A DNA stretch of 34,928 nt from Candidatus Hydrothermarchaeota archaeon. Its GTDB lineage: Archaea; Hydrothermarchaeota; Hydrothermarchaeia; Hydrothermarchaeales; BMS3B. The stretch spans positions 1-34,928 of the forward strand of contig WANX01000124.1 of the NCBI GenBank assembly GCA_015521565.1, written 5' to 3'. The translations under genes and the position numbers were made by a program. The notes under the pieces are model-generated. The model was not told where the DNA came from, made no database searches, and worked only from the letters and a program-made list of their open reading frames with translations. Within the stretch, counting starts at the first letter, position 1; each line of letters starts with the position of its first letter. Positions 1 to 7,227 of this stretch are shown one piece after another.

Positions 1-272
1 ACGTGAGCAGGCATGTGGCGATAGACAAGATAATAGGCCTGGCCGCAGAGCGCAGCATCGACTTTGAGCGCAGCTACATCCTGACCTCAGGGAGAATGCC
101 CGGCGACATGGTGGTTAAGGCGGCGCGCATGGGGGTGCCCCTCATAGCCTCGCGCACAGCGCCCATATTCTCCGGGATTCTCGCAGCGGAGCGCACGGGC
201 ATGACGCTCGTCGGCTTTGTGCGGGGAAAAAGAATGAACATCTACACCCATGCCTGGCGGGTTGAGCGCTAA
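1..272 (+). CDS. fdhD: FdhD C-terminal part, formate dehydrogenase accessory sulfurtransferase (5' truncated)
   Basis: Only the last ~90 residues lie in the window; the frame is open to the left edge. They carry the conserved FdhD C-terminal motifs GRMPGDMVVKAARMGVP, IASRTAP and LVGFVRGKRMNIYTH. FdhD family proteins transfer sulfur to the molybdenum or tungsten cofactor of formate dehydrogenase; the sulfur-carrying cysteines are in the N-terminal half and cannot be checked here. The GTG at base 3 is an internal valine codon, not a start. The stop overlaps the stop of the convergent tatA gene by 4 bp. A formate dehydrogenase beside Tat components makes sense because many such enzymes are Tat-exported, but no dehydrogenase gene is visible here. 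Confidence 0.9.
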   Translation, partial: VSRHVAIDKIIGLAAERSIDFERSYILTSGRMPGDMVVKAARMGVPLIASRTAPIFSGILAAERTGMTLVGFVRGKRMNIYTHAWRVER

Positions 273-562
273 GAGGTGCGCTTCTTTATCTCCTTCAGAA
301 GCTCCTCCTTACTTTTCCCGGTGGGGTCGATGTTCATGTCCCTGGCGATGTCCCTGAGCAGGTCCATCTCCTTTCTGGCTTCTTCAATTTCCCTCTCCAC
401 CTCTGAGAGCTCGCGCCTCGCTTCCTCCTCAAGCTCTCTGGCGGCACGCCTGTACTCCGCCACCGCCTTGCCCAGAGAGTGCGCAAGCTCTGGAAGCTTC
501 TTGGGTCCGAAGAGCAGGAGAGCAAATATGAGGATTACCAGAATCTCGCTGTTGCCCAGCAT
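269..562 (-). CDS. tatA: TatA/TatE-family twin-arginine translocase subunit
   Basis: A 97-residue protein with the TatA plan: a short N-terminal membrane helix (about residues 5-18), the FGPKKLPEL hinge, an amphipathic helix (HSLGKAVAEYRRAARELEEE) and a long charged helical tail. TatA oligomers form the pore for folded, often cofactor-loaded proteins. It lies 9 bp downstream of a second tatA-like gene on the same strand, so the two are probably cotranscribed. No TatC is in the window. The tail ends with a small predicted helical segment (DPTGKSKEELLKEIKK) that looks like a folded mini-domain more than disordered sequence. Confidence 0.9.
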   Translation of the reverse strand: MLGNSEILVILIFALLLFGPKKLPELAHSLGKAVAEYRRAARELEEEARRELSEVEREIEEARKEMDLLRDIARDMNIDPTGKSKEELLKEIKKRTS

Positions 563-571
563 TCGCCTCGC

Positions 572-748
572 CTACTCCTTCTTTTCCTCCTCTTCCTTAC
601 CCTCCTTCTCCTCCTCTTCCATCCCCTTCTTGAACTCCTTCTTCGCCTTGCCCAGGGAGCGTGCCAGCTCCGGCAGCTTGCTCCCGCCGAAGAGAAGAAG
701 CACTATCAGCAGGATAATCAGCAGCTCCTGACCACCGAGCATTGGCAT
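572..748 (-). CDS. tatA: TatA-family translocase subunit, short form
   Basis: A 58-residue TatA-like protein beginning MPMLGGQELLIIL, with a membrane helix, the hinge FGGSKLPELARSLGKAKKEF and an extremely acidic/lysine-rich tail (runs of E and K). The open frame extends upstream to 943, but that part has no TatA character. ATG at 748 is chosen because a TATA-like box (770-779) is centred 26.5 nt upstream, the expected spacing for a leaderless archaeal mRNA. It is first in a two-gene tatA unit. Having two TatA paralogues is common in archaea; their division of labour is not known from sequence. Confidence 0.85.
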   Translation of the reverse strand: MPMLGGQELLIILLIVLLLFGGSKLPELARSLGKAKKEFKKGMEEEEKEGKEEEEKKE

Positions 749-769
749 GCTAAAAATTATGGGCAAGGT

Positions 770-779
770 TTTATATAAA
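770..779. promoter_or_regulatory. Symmetric TATA box shared by two divergent leaderless genes
   Basis: The 10-bp perfect palindrome TTTATATAAA has its centre at 774.5. The start codon of tatA (ATG, 748, minus) and the in-frame GTG of the plus-strand hypothetical (801) both lie 26.5 nt from that centre, the usual TBP-to-start distance. The sequence thus supports one TBP site driving two leaderless transcripts in opposite directions. Confidence 0.6.
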
Positions 780-800
780 TTCGACGGTAGTAATAGACAG

Positions 801-1220
801 GTGGTAAGAATAGAGGAGTATGAAAAAAGCCTGAACCTTGAAGCAGAGCTTTTTGGAATTGGAAGAAAGGTCGCCCTGGATGTGCTTGGGAGGGCTGGTT
901 TCAAGGTGTGGAACTTTCCGGCTTCATGTGCAGAGGCAGACAAAATGCGCTCTGCTCTGGAAGATAGGCTGTTTTATGCTCTTCGGGATTATATGGAAAG
1001 TCTTCAGGAAGAAGAAACCCGCGAGCTGCCTGACCTGCTGGCGGAGAAGGACAATGTGCTTTATGTTATCAGTCTGGTGCTAAATCAGGACGTTCTCCCT
1101 GGACCGCGCATGCGGGTGATGAGCAGAGCCAGGGAATTCAGACTTGTACCCGTGTTATTCCGCGCCGCGGTGGAGGTAAGTATCCCCTACTCTTCCCTGG
1201 AACTTCTGCAGGAGGAGTGA
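801..1220 (+). CDS. Hypothetical protein, 139 residues
   Basis: No family recognised. With the GTG at 801 as start the protein begins MVRIEEYEKSLNLEAELFG and is soluble, mixed alpha/beta, without signal peptide or membrane helix. Features are a central acidic helix (YMESLQEEETRELPDLLAE) and two cysteine-free halves; the only Cys is in NFPASCAEADK. The GTG is preferred over the ATG at 747 because a TATA-like box lies at 770-779, downstream of that ATG, so the ATG could not be on the transcript; the GTG would be leaderless. It is divergent from the tatA pair and followed by a separate operon with its own promoter. Confidence 0.65.
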   Translation: MVRIEEYEKSLNLEAELFGIGRKVALDVLGRAGFKVWNFPASCAEADKMRSALEDRLFYALRDYMESLQEEETRELPDLLAEKDNVLYVISLVLNQDVLPGPRMRVMSRAREFRLVPVLFRAAVEVSIPYSSLELLQEE

Positions 1221-1262
1221 CACACGCTCTGGTTGAGCTGAAGAGCAGGAGATGGTGCCAAG

Positions 1263-1270
1263 GTTTATAT
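1263..1270 (+). promoter_or_regulatory. TATA-like box of the Met/Gly-rich operon
   Basis: GTTTATAT is centred about 26 nt before a predicted transcript start near 1293. It is followed by a purine-rich leader with two Shine-Dalgarno-like tracts, the nearer AAGGAGG at 1307-1313. Confidence 0.5.
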
Positions 1271-1321
1271 TGTGCAAGCGTTTAATAATAAGGAGGGAGG
1301 AGAGTTAAGGAGGTTTGATGA

Positions 1322-1723
1322 TTGAGAATAGTGGATTTGCTGGCTGCGGTTGGTTTGGTTCTTCTTATCCCTGGGGCCGGGCTGTCATATGCTCCCGGCT
1401 ACGGAGGCTACTACAGTGGAGCGACAGCATATCCAAACAGCAGCTACCTTCAGGGATACCAGTGCCCTCACGAGTCCGGAGTGCAGAGCTATGGCGGTAT
1501 GATGGGCAGCATGCCCATGGGCGGCTACGGGTACTATGGAGCGGGTTCTTCCGGCTGGTTCCCTGTACTGCTGCTCCTGATAGCGGCGGCGGTGCTTCTT
1601 GTGTACTACACCCGCGGAGGGGGTGAGCAGAGGGATGCGAAGGATATCCTGGACATGAGGCTCGCCAGAGGAGAAATAAGCCTGGAAGAGTATCAGAAGC
1701 TGAGGGAGGTAATAGAAAGATGA
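1322..1723 (+). CDS. Membrane protein with Gly/Tyr/Met-rich outer segment and SHOCT domain
   Basis: A 133-residue protein: N-terminal hydrophobic signal or anchor (VDLLAAVGLVLLIPGAGLSYA), a ~50-residue external region rich in Gly, Tyr, Ser and Met with one Cys and one His (QCPHESG) and MMGSMPMGGYGYYG, a second membrane helix (WFPVLLLLIAAAVLLVYY), then a cytoplasmic SHOCT domain (DILDMRLARGEISLEEYQKL), a short helical module often at protein termini. The start is TTG at 1322, 8 nt after AAGGAGG (1307-1313). An out-of-frame ATG at 1318 sits only 4 nt from the same ribosome site. First gene of a three-gene operon; its stop overlaps the next start (ATGA). The molecular function is unknown. Confidence 0.75.
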   Translation: MRIVDLLAAVGLVLLIPGAGLSYAPGYGGYYSGATAYPNSSYLQGYQCPHESGVQSYGGMMGSMPMGGYGYYGAGSSGWFPVLLLLIAAAVLLVYYTRGGGEQRDAKDILDMRLARGEISLEEYQKLREVIER

Positions 1724-2280
1724 ACAGGGGAATAGCATTAATAATCGCAGCCGTTCTTGTGTTTATCGCCGCGGGAATGTACTTCCAGTACTCCTCTCCG
1801 GTAGGAGCGCCCTATGGAGGGATGATGGGAGGCGGGGGTATGATGGGAGGTGGATATCAGACACAGCCCGGTTATACTCCACCCCAGGTGCGATTCTCCT
1901 CAAACGGGGAAATGATATACTACACCGGGGTCAACATGGATGGGGAGCGGATATTGCCCAAGTACGGAGGCCCCATGTGGCTGTACAACCATGGTGGAAG
2001 CTGTGTATCCTGCCACGGCGAAGACGGCAGGGGTGGCAAGCCGGTGATGATGTGCTCAGAAGTGCCGGCTGACATACGGTACAGTGTTCTAACCGGAGAG
2101 ATGGAGCATGAAGGCGGGGAAGAGCACCCGCCCTACAACGATACCACTATAAAGCGTGCTATAACCCGGGGGCTGAACTCCGTCGGCGAGGAGCTGGACC
2201 CGTGCATGCCCAGGTGGCAGATAAGCGAAAAAGACCTGAACGACCTGATTCTCTTCCTCAAAGAGCTTGACAGGAGGTGA
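1720..2280 (+). CDS. Membrane-anchored monohaem cytochrome c with Met/Gly-rich linker
   Basis: A 186-residue protein: N-terminal anchor helix (IALIIAAVLVFIAAGMYF), a Met/Gly linker (GGMMGGGGMMGGG), then a class I-like cytochrome c fold. The haem site is the single CVSCH followed by GEDGRGG; the distal ligand is probably the Met of CMPRW near the C-terminus, followed by the usual final helix (ISEKDLNDLILFLKEL). The segment FSSNGEMIYYTG before the haem site resembles the start of many diheme or SoxX/NirM-like domains. It likely transfers electrons on the outer face of the membrane. Start ATG overlaps the previous stop. Two extra Cys (MMCSEV and DPCMP) could form a disulfide. Confidence 0.85.
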   Translation: MNRGIALIIAAVLVFIAAGMYFQYSSPVGAPYGGMMGGGGMMGGGYQTQPGYTPPQVRFSSNGEMIYYTGVNMDGERILPKYGGPMWLYNHGGSCVSCHGEDGRGGKPVMMCSEVPADIRYSVLTGEMEHEGGEEHPPYNDTTIKRAITRGLNSVGEELDPCMPRWQISEKDLNDLILFLKELDRR

Positions 2281-2285
2281 GCAGA

Positions 2286-2507
2286 ATGACAAAAAACGAC
2301 AGGCTTGTTGCGGGTATTATACTGACGGTTATAGGTGTGCTTGGCCTGAGCTCTGGTGGAATGGGATACGCCGGTATGGGCGGCATGATGGGGGGTTACG
2401 GAATGATGGGTTACCCGGGCTTCGGCTTCTTCCCGCTGCTGTTAAGCGCCGTATTCCTGGGAATAACCCTCTTCGGAGTATACCTGATATACGAGGCGGT
2501 GAAGTGA
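2286..2507 (+). CDS. Small two-helix membrane protein with Met/Gly loop
   Basis: A 73-residue protein with two membrane helices (LVAGIILTVIGVLGLSSGG and PLLLSAVFLGITLFGVYLIY) separated by a loop made almost entirely of Gly, Met, Tyr and Pro (GGMMGGYGMMG). Start ATG 2286 is chosen over GTG 2277 because GGAGGTGA (2272-2279) is correctly spaced only for the ATG. It is the third gene of the operon and shares the Met/Gly motif with both upstream products, suggesting that the three act together. No family recognised; a metal-binding or scaffolding role is inference only. Confidence 0.7.
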   Translation: MTKNDRLVAGIILTVIGVLGLSSGGMGYAGMGGMMGGYGMMGYPGFGFFPLLLSAVFLGITLFGVYLIYEAVK

Positions 2508-2536
2508 TTTGCAAAAGGCATTATCCTCTGCTCTCA

Positions 2537-2564
2537 CGCAGCTACAGGACTTGACGTAGCTGCG
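2537..2564. terminator. Inverted repeat between convergent genes
   Basis: Perfect 9-bp arms CGCAGCTAC (2537-2545) and GTAGCTGCG (2556-2564) with a 10-nt loop lie between the stops of the membrane-protein operon (2507) and cas6 (2569). No strong T tract follows on either strand, so a bidirectional hairpin terminator or 3'-end stabiliser is plausible but unproven. Confidence 0.45.
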
Positions 2565-2568
2565 GTGC

Positions 2569-3318
2569 TCATCTTCCCACCTTAACCTCCATGAAGCCAA
2601 AGCCGAGGGAGTTGCGCTCTCCGAAGCCTGCATCGATTGCAAAGCGCAGCAGCTCACGCTGCTCCCCGGTAAGATGCGAAAATCGGAACTCCCACAGTGA
2701 GCCAAACACACGTACCTCGCGGTTTTTAATCAGCAGGTGGTTGCACACCTGCTTCTTGAACAGAAACTCCTGAAAGAGCGGTCGCAGCTGCCCCTCTTCA
2801 ATATCTTCACCATGAAAGCCCCTGTACTTCTTCACCAGGTTGTCCTCAAGCTGGCGCAGGAAGGCGTCGAAGGTCATGTCCGGACGCCAGTAAACATAGC
2901 TGTGTTCGCTGACGATGCCGTACCTCGGGTAGTTCCGCTTCGGAATGCGCACTATTATCGGGGTCCGCGTAACAAGCGTGACTGAGCGCCTGATTTTCGG
3001 GCGCACCACACGAATACCCCTGAGATAGAACCGCATGCTGCCTATGTTAATCTCTTCCCGTGTGAGCAGCGCCTGTGCAAAGGTGCCCACCAGCTTCTCA
3101 TCCGGAGAGGACAGCACCAGCTGACGGCTCTCCCCCTGACGTGTATCGAAGGGCGGGTAGATGTTGGAAAAGCAGAAGTACTTGTAGCCCCTGAGATCGT
3201 GAAGGTGTTCATAGGGGGTGTTTCTCAGCAGAGAATATACAAACCCCTGGAGCTTCACGTGGTATCGCAGGTCATAGGCGTAGTCGCATGCACTTTCAAG
3301 AGTCAGCACCAGGCGCAT
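2569..3318 (-). CDS. cas6: Cas6-family CRISPR RNA endoribonuclease (orphan)
   Basis: A 249-residue RAMP-fold protein. The N-terminal half contains YSLL...HLHDLRGYKYFCFSN, matching the Cas6 active-site region; Tyr28, His40 and Lys46 align with the Tyr/His/Lys triad of Pyrococcus Cas6, including the exact 6-residue His-Lys spacing. The C-terminus has the diagnostic glycine-rich loop DAGFGERNSLGFGFMEV. Cas6 cuts pre-crRNA within repeats. Unusually, no other cas gene and no CRISPR array are in this window; the neighbours are a membrane-protein operon and proS. It may serve an array elsewhere in the genome or be a remnant, although the frame is intact and the active-site residues are present. Confidence 0.9.
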   Translation of the reverse strand: MRLVLTLESACDYAYDLRYHVKLQGFVYSLLRNTPYEHLHDLRGYKYFCFSNIYPPFDTRQGESRQLVLSSPDEKLVGTFAQALLTREEINIGSMRFYLRGIRVVRPKIRRSVTLVTRTPIIVRIPKRNYPRYGIVSEHSYVYWRPDMTFDAFLRQLEDNLVKKYRGFHGEDIEEGQLRPLFQEFLFKKQVCNHLLIKNREVRVFGSLWEFRFSHLTGEQRELLRFAIDAGFGERNSLGFGFMEVKVGR

Positions 3319-3344
3319 GCAGGTCCCCCTCCATTGAACTCCCC

Positions 3345-4757
3345 TCAGTAGCTCCTACCCATTAGCACAACCTTTTCTGCCCTTGCGGAGCAGCCTGTGC
3401 AGCTTCCGCTCGCCTCCTCATCCAGTATCCCGAGGATGTCCACATCCGCTCTATCCTCCATACTCTTGCCGCACTCTTCGCGTCCGCACCATGCTGTCCT
3501 GACCACGCCTTTGCGCTCCACCACCAGGGAGCGTATTTCCTCCATGCTTCTCGCCTCGTGGACTCTGCTCTCCATCTCACGCCATGCGCGCTCTTTCAGG
3601 TTAGCGGCTATTTCCCTGAGCGCCTCGCCCACGCGCTCCTTAACCTCGGAGCGCGGCACTGAGAAGCGCTCGCCGGTGTCGCGGCGCACAAGCGTAACCT
3701 CACCCCGCTCAATATCCCGCGGTCCGAGTTCTACCCGGAGAGGAACACCCCGGAGCTCCCAGTCGTAGTACTTTGCCCCCGGGCGAAGGTCGCGTGCATC
3801 CACATGTACCCTGAAGTCGCTCAGCTCGTCTTTAAGTTTCTCCATCTCTGCATCCACCATCTCCTTCCTGCCCTTGAACCATATAGGCACAATCACCACC
3901 TGAATCGGAGCCACCTCGGGCATCAGGCATAAGCCGGAGTCGTCGCCGTGCAGCGCAAGAAGCGCCGCTATGACGCGGTCGCTTATGCCGTAGCACGTCT
4001 GGTATGCGTACTCCTGCTCACCCTGCGGATTCTCAAAGGTTATCTCAAAGGTGCGCGCAAAGTTCTGCCCCAGGTTGTGCACCGTGGCAATCTGAAGTGT
4101 TCTCCCGTCGGGAAAGATGGTGTCGAAGGCGATGGTGTACTCCGCGCCGGGGAACCTGTCCCAGTCGGGGCGGCGGGAGATAATGTAAGGTATGCCCAGC
4201 GTGTCGAAGAACCTGCGGTAGCATTCTATTGCCTCGTGCACCTGGCGCTCAGCCTCTTCGGCACTCGCATGGGCGGTGTGCGCCTCTTTGAAGGTGGTAA
4301 TCTCCCGCAGCCTGATGAGCGGTCGCGTGTGCTTTGTCTCATAGCGGAAGGTGTTCACGACCTGGTATATCTTCAGTGGCATATCAGCGTGGCTCCTAAT
4401 CCAGAGAGCAAAAATTGGATACATGGCCGTCTCGCTGGTCGGACGAAGCGCAAGCTTCACCTTCAGCGGCTCAAGTCCGCCATGGGTTACCCAGTAAACT
4501 TCGTCCTCGAAGCCCGCGATGTGCTTCGCCTCCTTGGCAAACTCGTGCTCGGGTATAAGCAGAGGAAAAAGCGCCTCCTCATGACCCGTGCTGTCGAGAA
4601 TGCGGCGGATAATTTCGACGACGCGGGCGCGAATCTTAAAGCCGTAGGGACGCCACACGTATACGCCCTTAACCGGATAGCGCACGTCCAGAATCTCCGC
4701 ACGCTCGATTATCTCATTATACCACTCGCTGAAGCTGTGCCTCCACCTCTCGCGCAT
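3345..4757 (-). CDS. proS: Prolyl-tRNA synthetase, archaeal/eukaryotic type
   Basis: A class II synthetase of about 470 residues. Seen in the sequence: [23 protein letters not shown] at the N-terminus, motif 2 region [17 protein letters not shown], the proline-site segment [10 protein letters not shown], motif 3 region [14 protein letters not shown], and the archaeal C-terminal zinc domain with four Cys (CGREEC and CTGC) ending in GRSY. It charges tRNA-Pro. The frame has an earlier ATG at 4784, but the TATA-like box at 4801-4808 predicts a transcript start near 4778, downstream of it. The ATG at 4757 has GGTGA 4 nt upstream and gives the normal short N-terminus; ATG 4760 is an alternative. 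Confidence 0.95.
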   Translation of the reverse strand: MRERWRHSFSEWYNEIIERAEILDVRYPVKGVYVWRPYGFKIRARVVEIIRRILDSTGHEEALFPLLIPEHEFAKEAKHIAGFEDEVYWVTHGGLEPLKVKLALRPTSETAMYPIFALWIRSHADMPLKIYQVVNTFRYETKHTRPLIRLREITTFKEAHTAHASAEEAERQVHEAIECYRRFFDTLGIPYIISRRPDWDRFPGAEYTIAFDTIFPDGRTLQIATVHNLGQNFARTFEITFENPQGEQEYAYQTCYGISDRVIAALLALHGDDSGLCLMPEVAPIQVVIVPIWFKGRKEMVDAEMEKLKDELSDFRVHVDARDLRPGAKYYDWELRGVPLRVELGPRDIERGEVTLVRRDTGERFSVPRSEVKERVGEALREIAANLKERAWREMESRVHEARSMEEIRSLVVERKGVVRTAWCGREECGKSMEDRADVDILGILDEEASGSCTGCSARAEKVVLMGRSY

Positions 4758-4800
4758 CATCTCACCTTTCTCAATCCGGGTCATGGTATGCCTTTTCGGT

Positions 4801-4808
4801 ATTTAAAA
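4801..4808 (-). promoter_or_regulatory. TATA-like box of proS
   Basis: TTTTAAAT on the minus strand is centred at 4804.5 and predicts a start near 4778. This leaves a ~20-nt leader carrying GGTGA before the ATG at 4757. Confidence 0.5.
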
Positions 4809-4979
4809 GTTGCCTCCTTCGAGCGGCTCTCCCGAGCAGGCGCCGTCAACATAAGCTGCAAATGGGTGCTGGGGTATGTTTGACTGGGTGATAAAAGCGC
4901 TGAGAGATAGCATTCCAGAGACAGGGAACGCCTCCGGTGATAGTACTGCGTCTCACCTATTTGTACCTTGCGGGCGTGC

Positions 4980-4998
4980 TGCACCCACGCTGGGTGCA
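4980..4998 (-). terminator. Hairpin downstream of the DNA glycosylase gene
   Basis: Perfect 8-bp arms TGCACCCA and TGGGTGCA with a CGC loop lie 21 bp past the glycosylase stop in the 235-261-bp gap before proS. The rest of that gap holds only the proS promoter; no gene or RNA was recognised in it. Confidence 0.4.
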
Positions 4999-5019
4999 CG
5001 TTCGGCGGGGCACTACGAG

Positions 5020-5784
5020 TTATACCCGTGGTCTGTGCTCCCTCACCAGCACATACAGGTACTGCTGGGCGTATCCCTCATAGGGATGCCATTGCTCACG
5101 CGCGAACTGGCGTATCTTCCTCACGCCAGAAATTCCGTAGTAGGCGCGCATGGCACGGTGTATCCACACATCCACCGGAAAAGCTTCAAGATAGCCGAAG
5201 CCAAAGAGCAGCACACAGTCGGCTACCTTCTCTCCCACGCCAGGAAGCTTCATAAGTTCCTGTTTTGCTTCGTCGTAGCCCATTCTTCCTATCCTTCCGA
5301 AGTCCATGGACGACACTCTTGAGGCAGTCTCCCTCAAATACCTCTCCCTGAAGCCAAGTTTTGCGTGCGCAAGTTTCGCCCCGGCAAGCTCCTCCGGCCG
5401 GGGCATCTGTCCATTTCTGAGCAGACACTGCACATTCCTGCGTATCCTCGGAATGTTGTTATTTATAGAGCAGATAAAGGCCACAAGCGTTTCCCAGGGG
5501 TCGTTCTTTGTTATTCTCAGTCCGCGGAAGCGCTGAACAGCTTCCGCAAGAACTGCATCCCCGGATAGAACCTCATATATCTCCTCCAGGCTGTCCTCCA
5601 GTCTGAGAAACTCGCGCACCTGGCGCTCATCGCAGCCGCTGAAGAAGAGCTCATCACCGCTCTGCCAGAGGTAGCATCGTCCGTGGCTGAAATCTCTCCA
5701 GTACTTTCCATCCGTCTTATTCCAGAAGAACTGCGGCGGCTGACCGCTTTCCATGGTGAGTCTGAGGTCTAAAAGGGTGCGCAT
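5020..5784 (-). CDS. ogg: 8-oxoguanine DNA glycosylase/AP lyase, Ogg1 type
   Basis: A 254-residue HhH-GPD glycosylase with an N-terminal AlkA/Ogg1-like beta domain (about residues 1-90). Ogg1 hallmarks are CSINNNI (the NNN loop near residue 108), the helix-hairpin-helix LPGVGEKVADC with the catalytic Lys186, and FPVDVWIHR with the catalytic Asp205. It excises oxidised guanine and nicks the abasic site through a Schiff base on Lys. ATG 5784 is leaderless with respect to the TATATATA at 5808-5815. Divergent from the LOR/SDH gene. Functionally unrelated to its neighbours. Confidence 0.9.
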   Translation of the reverse strand: MRTLLDLRLTMESGQPPQFFWNKTDGKYWRDFSHGRCYLWQSGDELFFSGCDERQVREFLRLEDSLEEIYEVLSGDAVLAEAVQRFRGLRITKNDPWETLVAFICSINNNIPRIRRNVQCLLRNGQMPRPEELAGAKLAHAKLGFRERYLRETASRVSSMDFGRIGRMGYDEAKQELMKLPGVGEKVADCVLLFGFGYLEAFPVDVWIHRAMRAYYGISGVRKIRQFAREQWHPYEGYAQQYLYVLVREHRPRV

Positions 5785-5793
5785 GAAAAAGAT

Positions 5794-5815
5794 TATTAAT
5801 ACTCCGGTATATATA
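5794..5815. promoter_or_regulatory. Divergent AT-rich promoter core between ogg and the LOR/SDH gene
   Basis: Two TATA-like elements occur, TATTAATA (5794-5801) and TATATATA (5808-5815). The second is centred 27 nt before the ogg ATG (minus strand). For the plus strand the first predicts a start near 5824 and the second near 5838, so the downstream gene could start at ATG 5832 or GTG 5841. Confidence 0.5.
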
Positions 5816-5831
5816 CTCCTTGCGTGATAGC

Positions 5832-7058
5832 ATGGTTGCGGTGCGGGAGATTGAGCTCAGGGGACACATTATCGACTCCTTTATCCTGCCCAGGGTGTTT
5901 GATACCATAATGGACATGGGTGGCGATTTTGAGGTGCTTCAGTTCGATATAGGAAAGCACAAAACAGACCCAAGCTATGCCAGGATACTGGTAAAGGCAA
6001 AGACCAGAAAGCAGCTGGACGAGATACTGGGGGAGCTGAGAAAAGCGGGTGCACGGGTTCCAGAAGTTGAGGAACTCAGACTTGTACCCGCTCCCAAGGA
6101 CAGAACCCTGCCGGACGGCTTCTACTCCACCACCAATCACCCCACCTATGTTTTTGTAGATGGGGAGTGGGTGGAGGTGGAGAACATTGAAATGGACACA
6201 GCCATTGTGGTGGAACCTGAAAAGAAGCGCGCCTACTGCAAACCCATAAGCGAGATTAAGAAAGGAGACCTCATTGTGGTTGGACAGAGTGGAATTCGCG
6301 TGGAGCCGCCCGAGAGACCAAGAGGATTCTCTGTTTTTGAGTTTATGCGCAGCAGTGTGAGCAGCGAAAAGCCGTCAGAGCCTCTAATAAGAAATATAGC
6401 GGAAGCGATACTCGATGTGAAGCGCTCCGGCAGGAAGGTGCTCGCCGTCGTGGGGCCAGCGGTTGTGCACACCAGCGCCGCACCAGCGCTGGCCAGGATG
6501 ATACGCGATGGCTATATCGATGTGCTTTACGCGGGTAATGCGCTGGCTGTGCATGATATTGAAGCCCAGCTCTTCGGCACATCGCTTGGGATAAACATAA
6601 AAACTGGCAGGCCCGCAGAAGGCGGACACCGCCACCACCTGTATGCGATAAATGAGGTTATGAAGGCGGGAGGAATCGAAGAGCTCGTAAAGCAGGGAAA
6701 GCTTAAGGCCGGAATAATGTACGAGGTTATAAAGAGGGGGATACCCTATGTTCTCGCGGGCTCAATACGCGACGACGGCCCGCTGCCGGAGGTTATAACC
6801 GATGTGCTTGAGGCTCAGCGGGAAATGCGGCGTCACCTGAAGGGTGTGGGACTTGTACTTATGATGTGCACCATGCTGCACAGCATAGCTGTGGGCAACA
6901 TCCTCCCAAGCAGCGTAAAAACCATATGTGTGGACATAAATCCCGCGACGGTTACAAAGCTTACAGACCGCGGTACTGCGCAGGCTCTGGGGATCGTCAC
7001 GGATATAGGAGTATTCCTGCCAATGCTTGCAGATGAACTCCACAGATGCAGCAGATGA
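5832..7058 (+). CDS. LOR/SDH-domain protein, candidate archaeal ornithine cyclodeaminase
   Basis: About 408 residues, matching the standalone archaeal LOR/SDH bifunctional conserved domain family (TIGR00300). Visible blocks are [20 protein letters not shown] near the N-terminus, [20 protein letters not shown] and [20 protein letters not shown] in the Rossmann-like middle, and [18 protein letters not shown] followed by a C-terminal segment. The homologous domain of cyanobacterial AgrE/ArgZ converts ornithine to proline and ammonia, so that activity is the best inference; direct evidence here is family membership only. The frame begins at TTG 5820; ATG 5832 is preferred for promoter spacing. 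The gene is monocistronic and convergent to an RNA gene. Confidence 0.8.
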   Translation: MVAVREIELRGHIIDSFILPRVFDTIMDMGGDFEVLQFDIGKHKTDPSYARILVKAKTRKQLDEILGELRKAGARVPEVEELRLVPAPKDRTLPDGFYSTTNHPTYVFVDGEWVEVENIEMDTAIVVEPEKKRAYCKPISEIKKGDLIVVGQSGIRVEPPERPRGFSVFEFMRSSVSSEKPSEPLIRNIAEAILDVKRSGRKVLAVVGPAVVHTSAAPALARMIRDGYIDVLYAGNALAVHDIEAQLFGTSLGINIKTGRPAEGGHRHHLYAINEVMKAGGIEELVKQGKLKAGIMYEVIKRGIPYVLAGSIRDDGPLPEVITDVLEAQREMRRHLKGVGLVLMMCTMLHSIAVGNILPSSVKTICVDINPATVTKLTDRGTAQALGIVTDIGVFLPMLADELHRCSR

Positions 7059-7066
7059 AAATAAGA
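7057..7066 (-). terminator. U-rich end of the structured RNA
   Basis: TCTTATTTTC on the minus strand directly follows the GC-rich closing stem of the RNA gene and abuts the stop of the convergent LOR/SDH gene (7056-7058). T-rich tracts terminate archaeal transcription. Confidence 0.5.
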
Positions 7067-7206
7067 GCGGGCCCGGCAAGACTGAGAGTCAGGTGCTCTT
7101 ACCCTCACGGGTAGAACAGCCTTCCTCTCCCACGGAGCATCCTCAAAGAGGAGTCCGTGCCGGCGTTGCTGCCGAAGCAGCTTGGCCGAGTTCTTACCGA
7201 GCCCGC
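7067..7206 (-). ncRNA. Structured non-coding RNA of unknown family (~140 nt)
   Basis: The gap between two convergent protein genes reads on the minus strand as a compact RNA. The ends pair (GCGGGC, 7206-7201, with GCCCGC, 7072-7067), continued by CGGCCAAG/CUUGCCG. Inside are a hairpin with a C(UUCG)G tetraloop (7168-7181), a hairpin CACGGA/UCCGUG with an inner CCUC-UUU-GAGG stem (7131-7159), and a ~10-bp hairpin closed by a GUGA tetraloop (UGUUCUACCC against GGGU-A-AGAGCA, around 7094-7119). The tetraloops are canonical only on the minus strand. A TATA-like box at 7228-7235 predicts a start at 7205-7206, and UCUUAUUUUC follows the closing stem. It lacks tRNA T-arm, 5S, SRP or RNase P signatures. 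Confidence 0.7.
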
Positions 7207-7227
7207 ATTTTATTATAGGCCCTCATA

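Noticed and set aside
747-800. ATG 747 as the start of the plus-strand hypothetical gene
   Set aside because: The TATA-like box lies downstream of this ATG, so it would not be on the transcript; GTG 801 sits at the predicted transcript start.
572-943. Full 123-codon version of the upstream tatA-like gene
   Set aside because: The first 65 codons are antisense to the divergent hypothetical gene, lie upstream of the shared TATA box and do not resemble TatA.
1800-2420. Repeated ATGATGGGAGG-like DNA in the Met/Gly operon as a mobile or CRISPR-like repeat
   Set aside because: The repetition follows codons for Met-Met-Gly motifs within real genes and is irregular in spacing and sequence.
3948-4883. 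Long open frame on the plus strand opposite proS
   Set aside because: It is antisense to a well-conserved synthetase, has no ribosome site, and its composition is that of a shadow frame.
4785-5019. A C/D-box guide RNA in the gap upstream of proS
   Set aside because: GTGATAA and CTGA-like boxes occur but are too close together and lack the C'/D' partner boxes.
7067-7206. A tRNA, permuted tRNA or 5S rRNA in the structured region
   Set aside because: Some segments resemble a D-arm or anticodon arm (GGGTAAGAGCACC, then CTGACTCTCAG), but there is no T-arm GTTCRANYC on either strand, no acceptor pairing of tRNA length and no 5S-like conserved loops.
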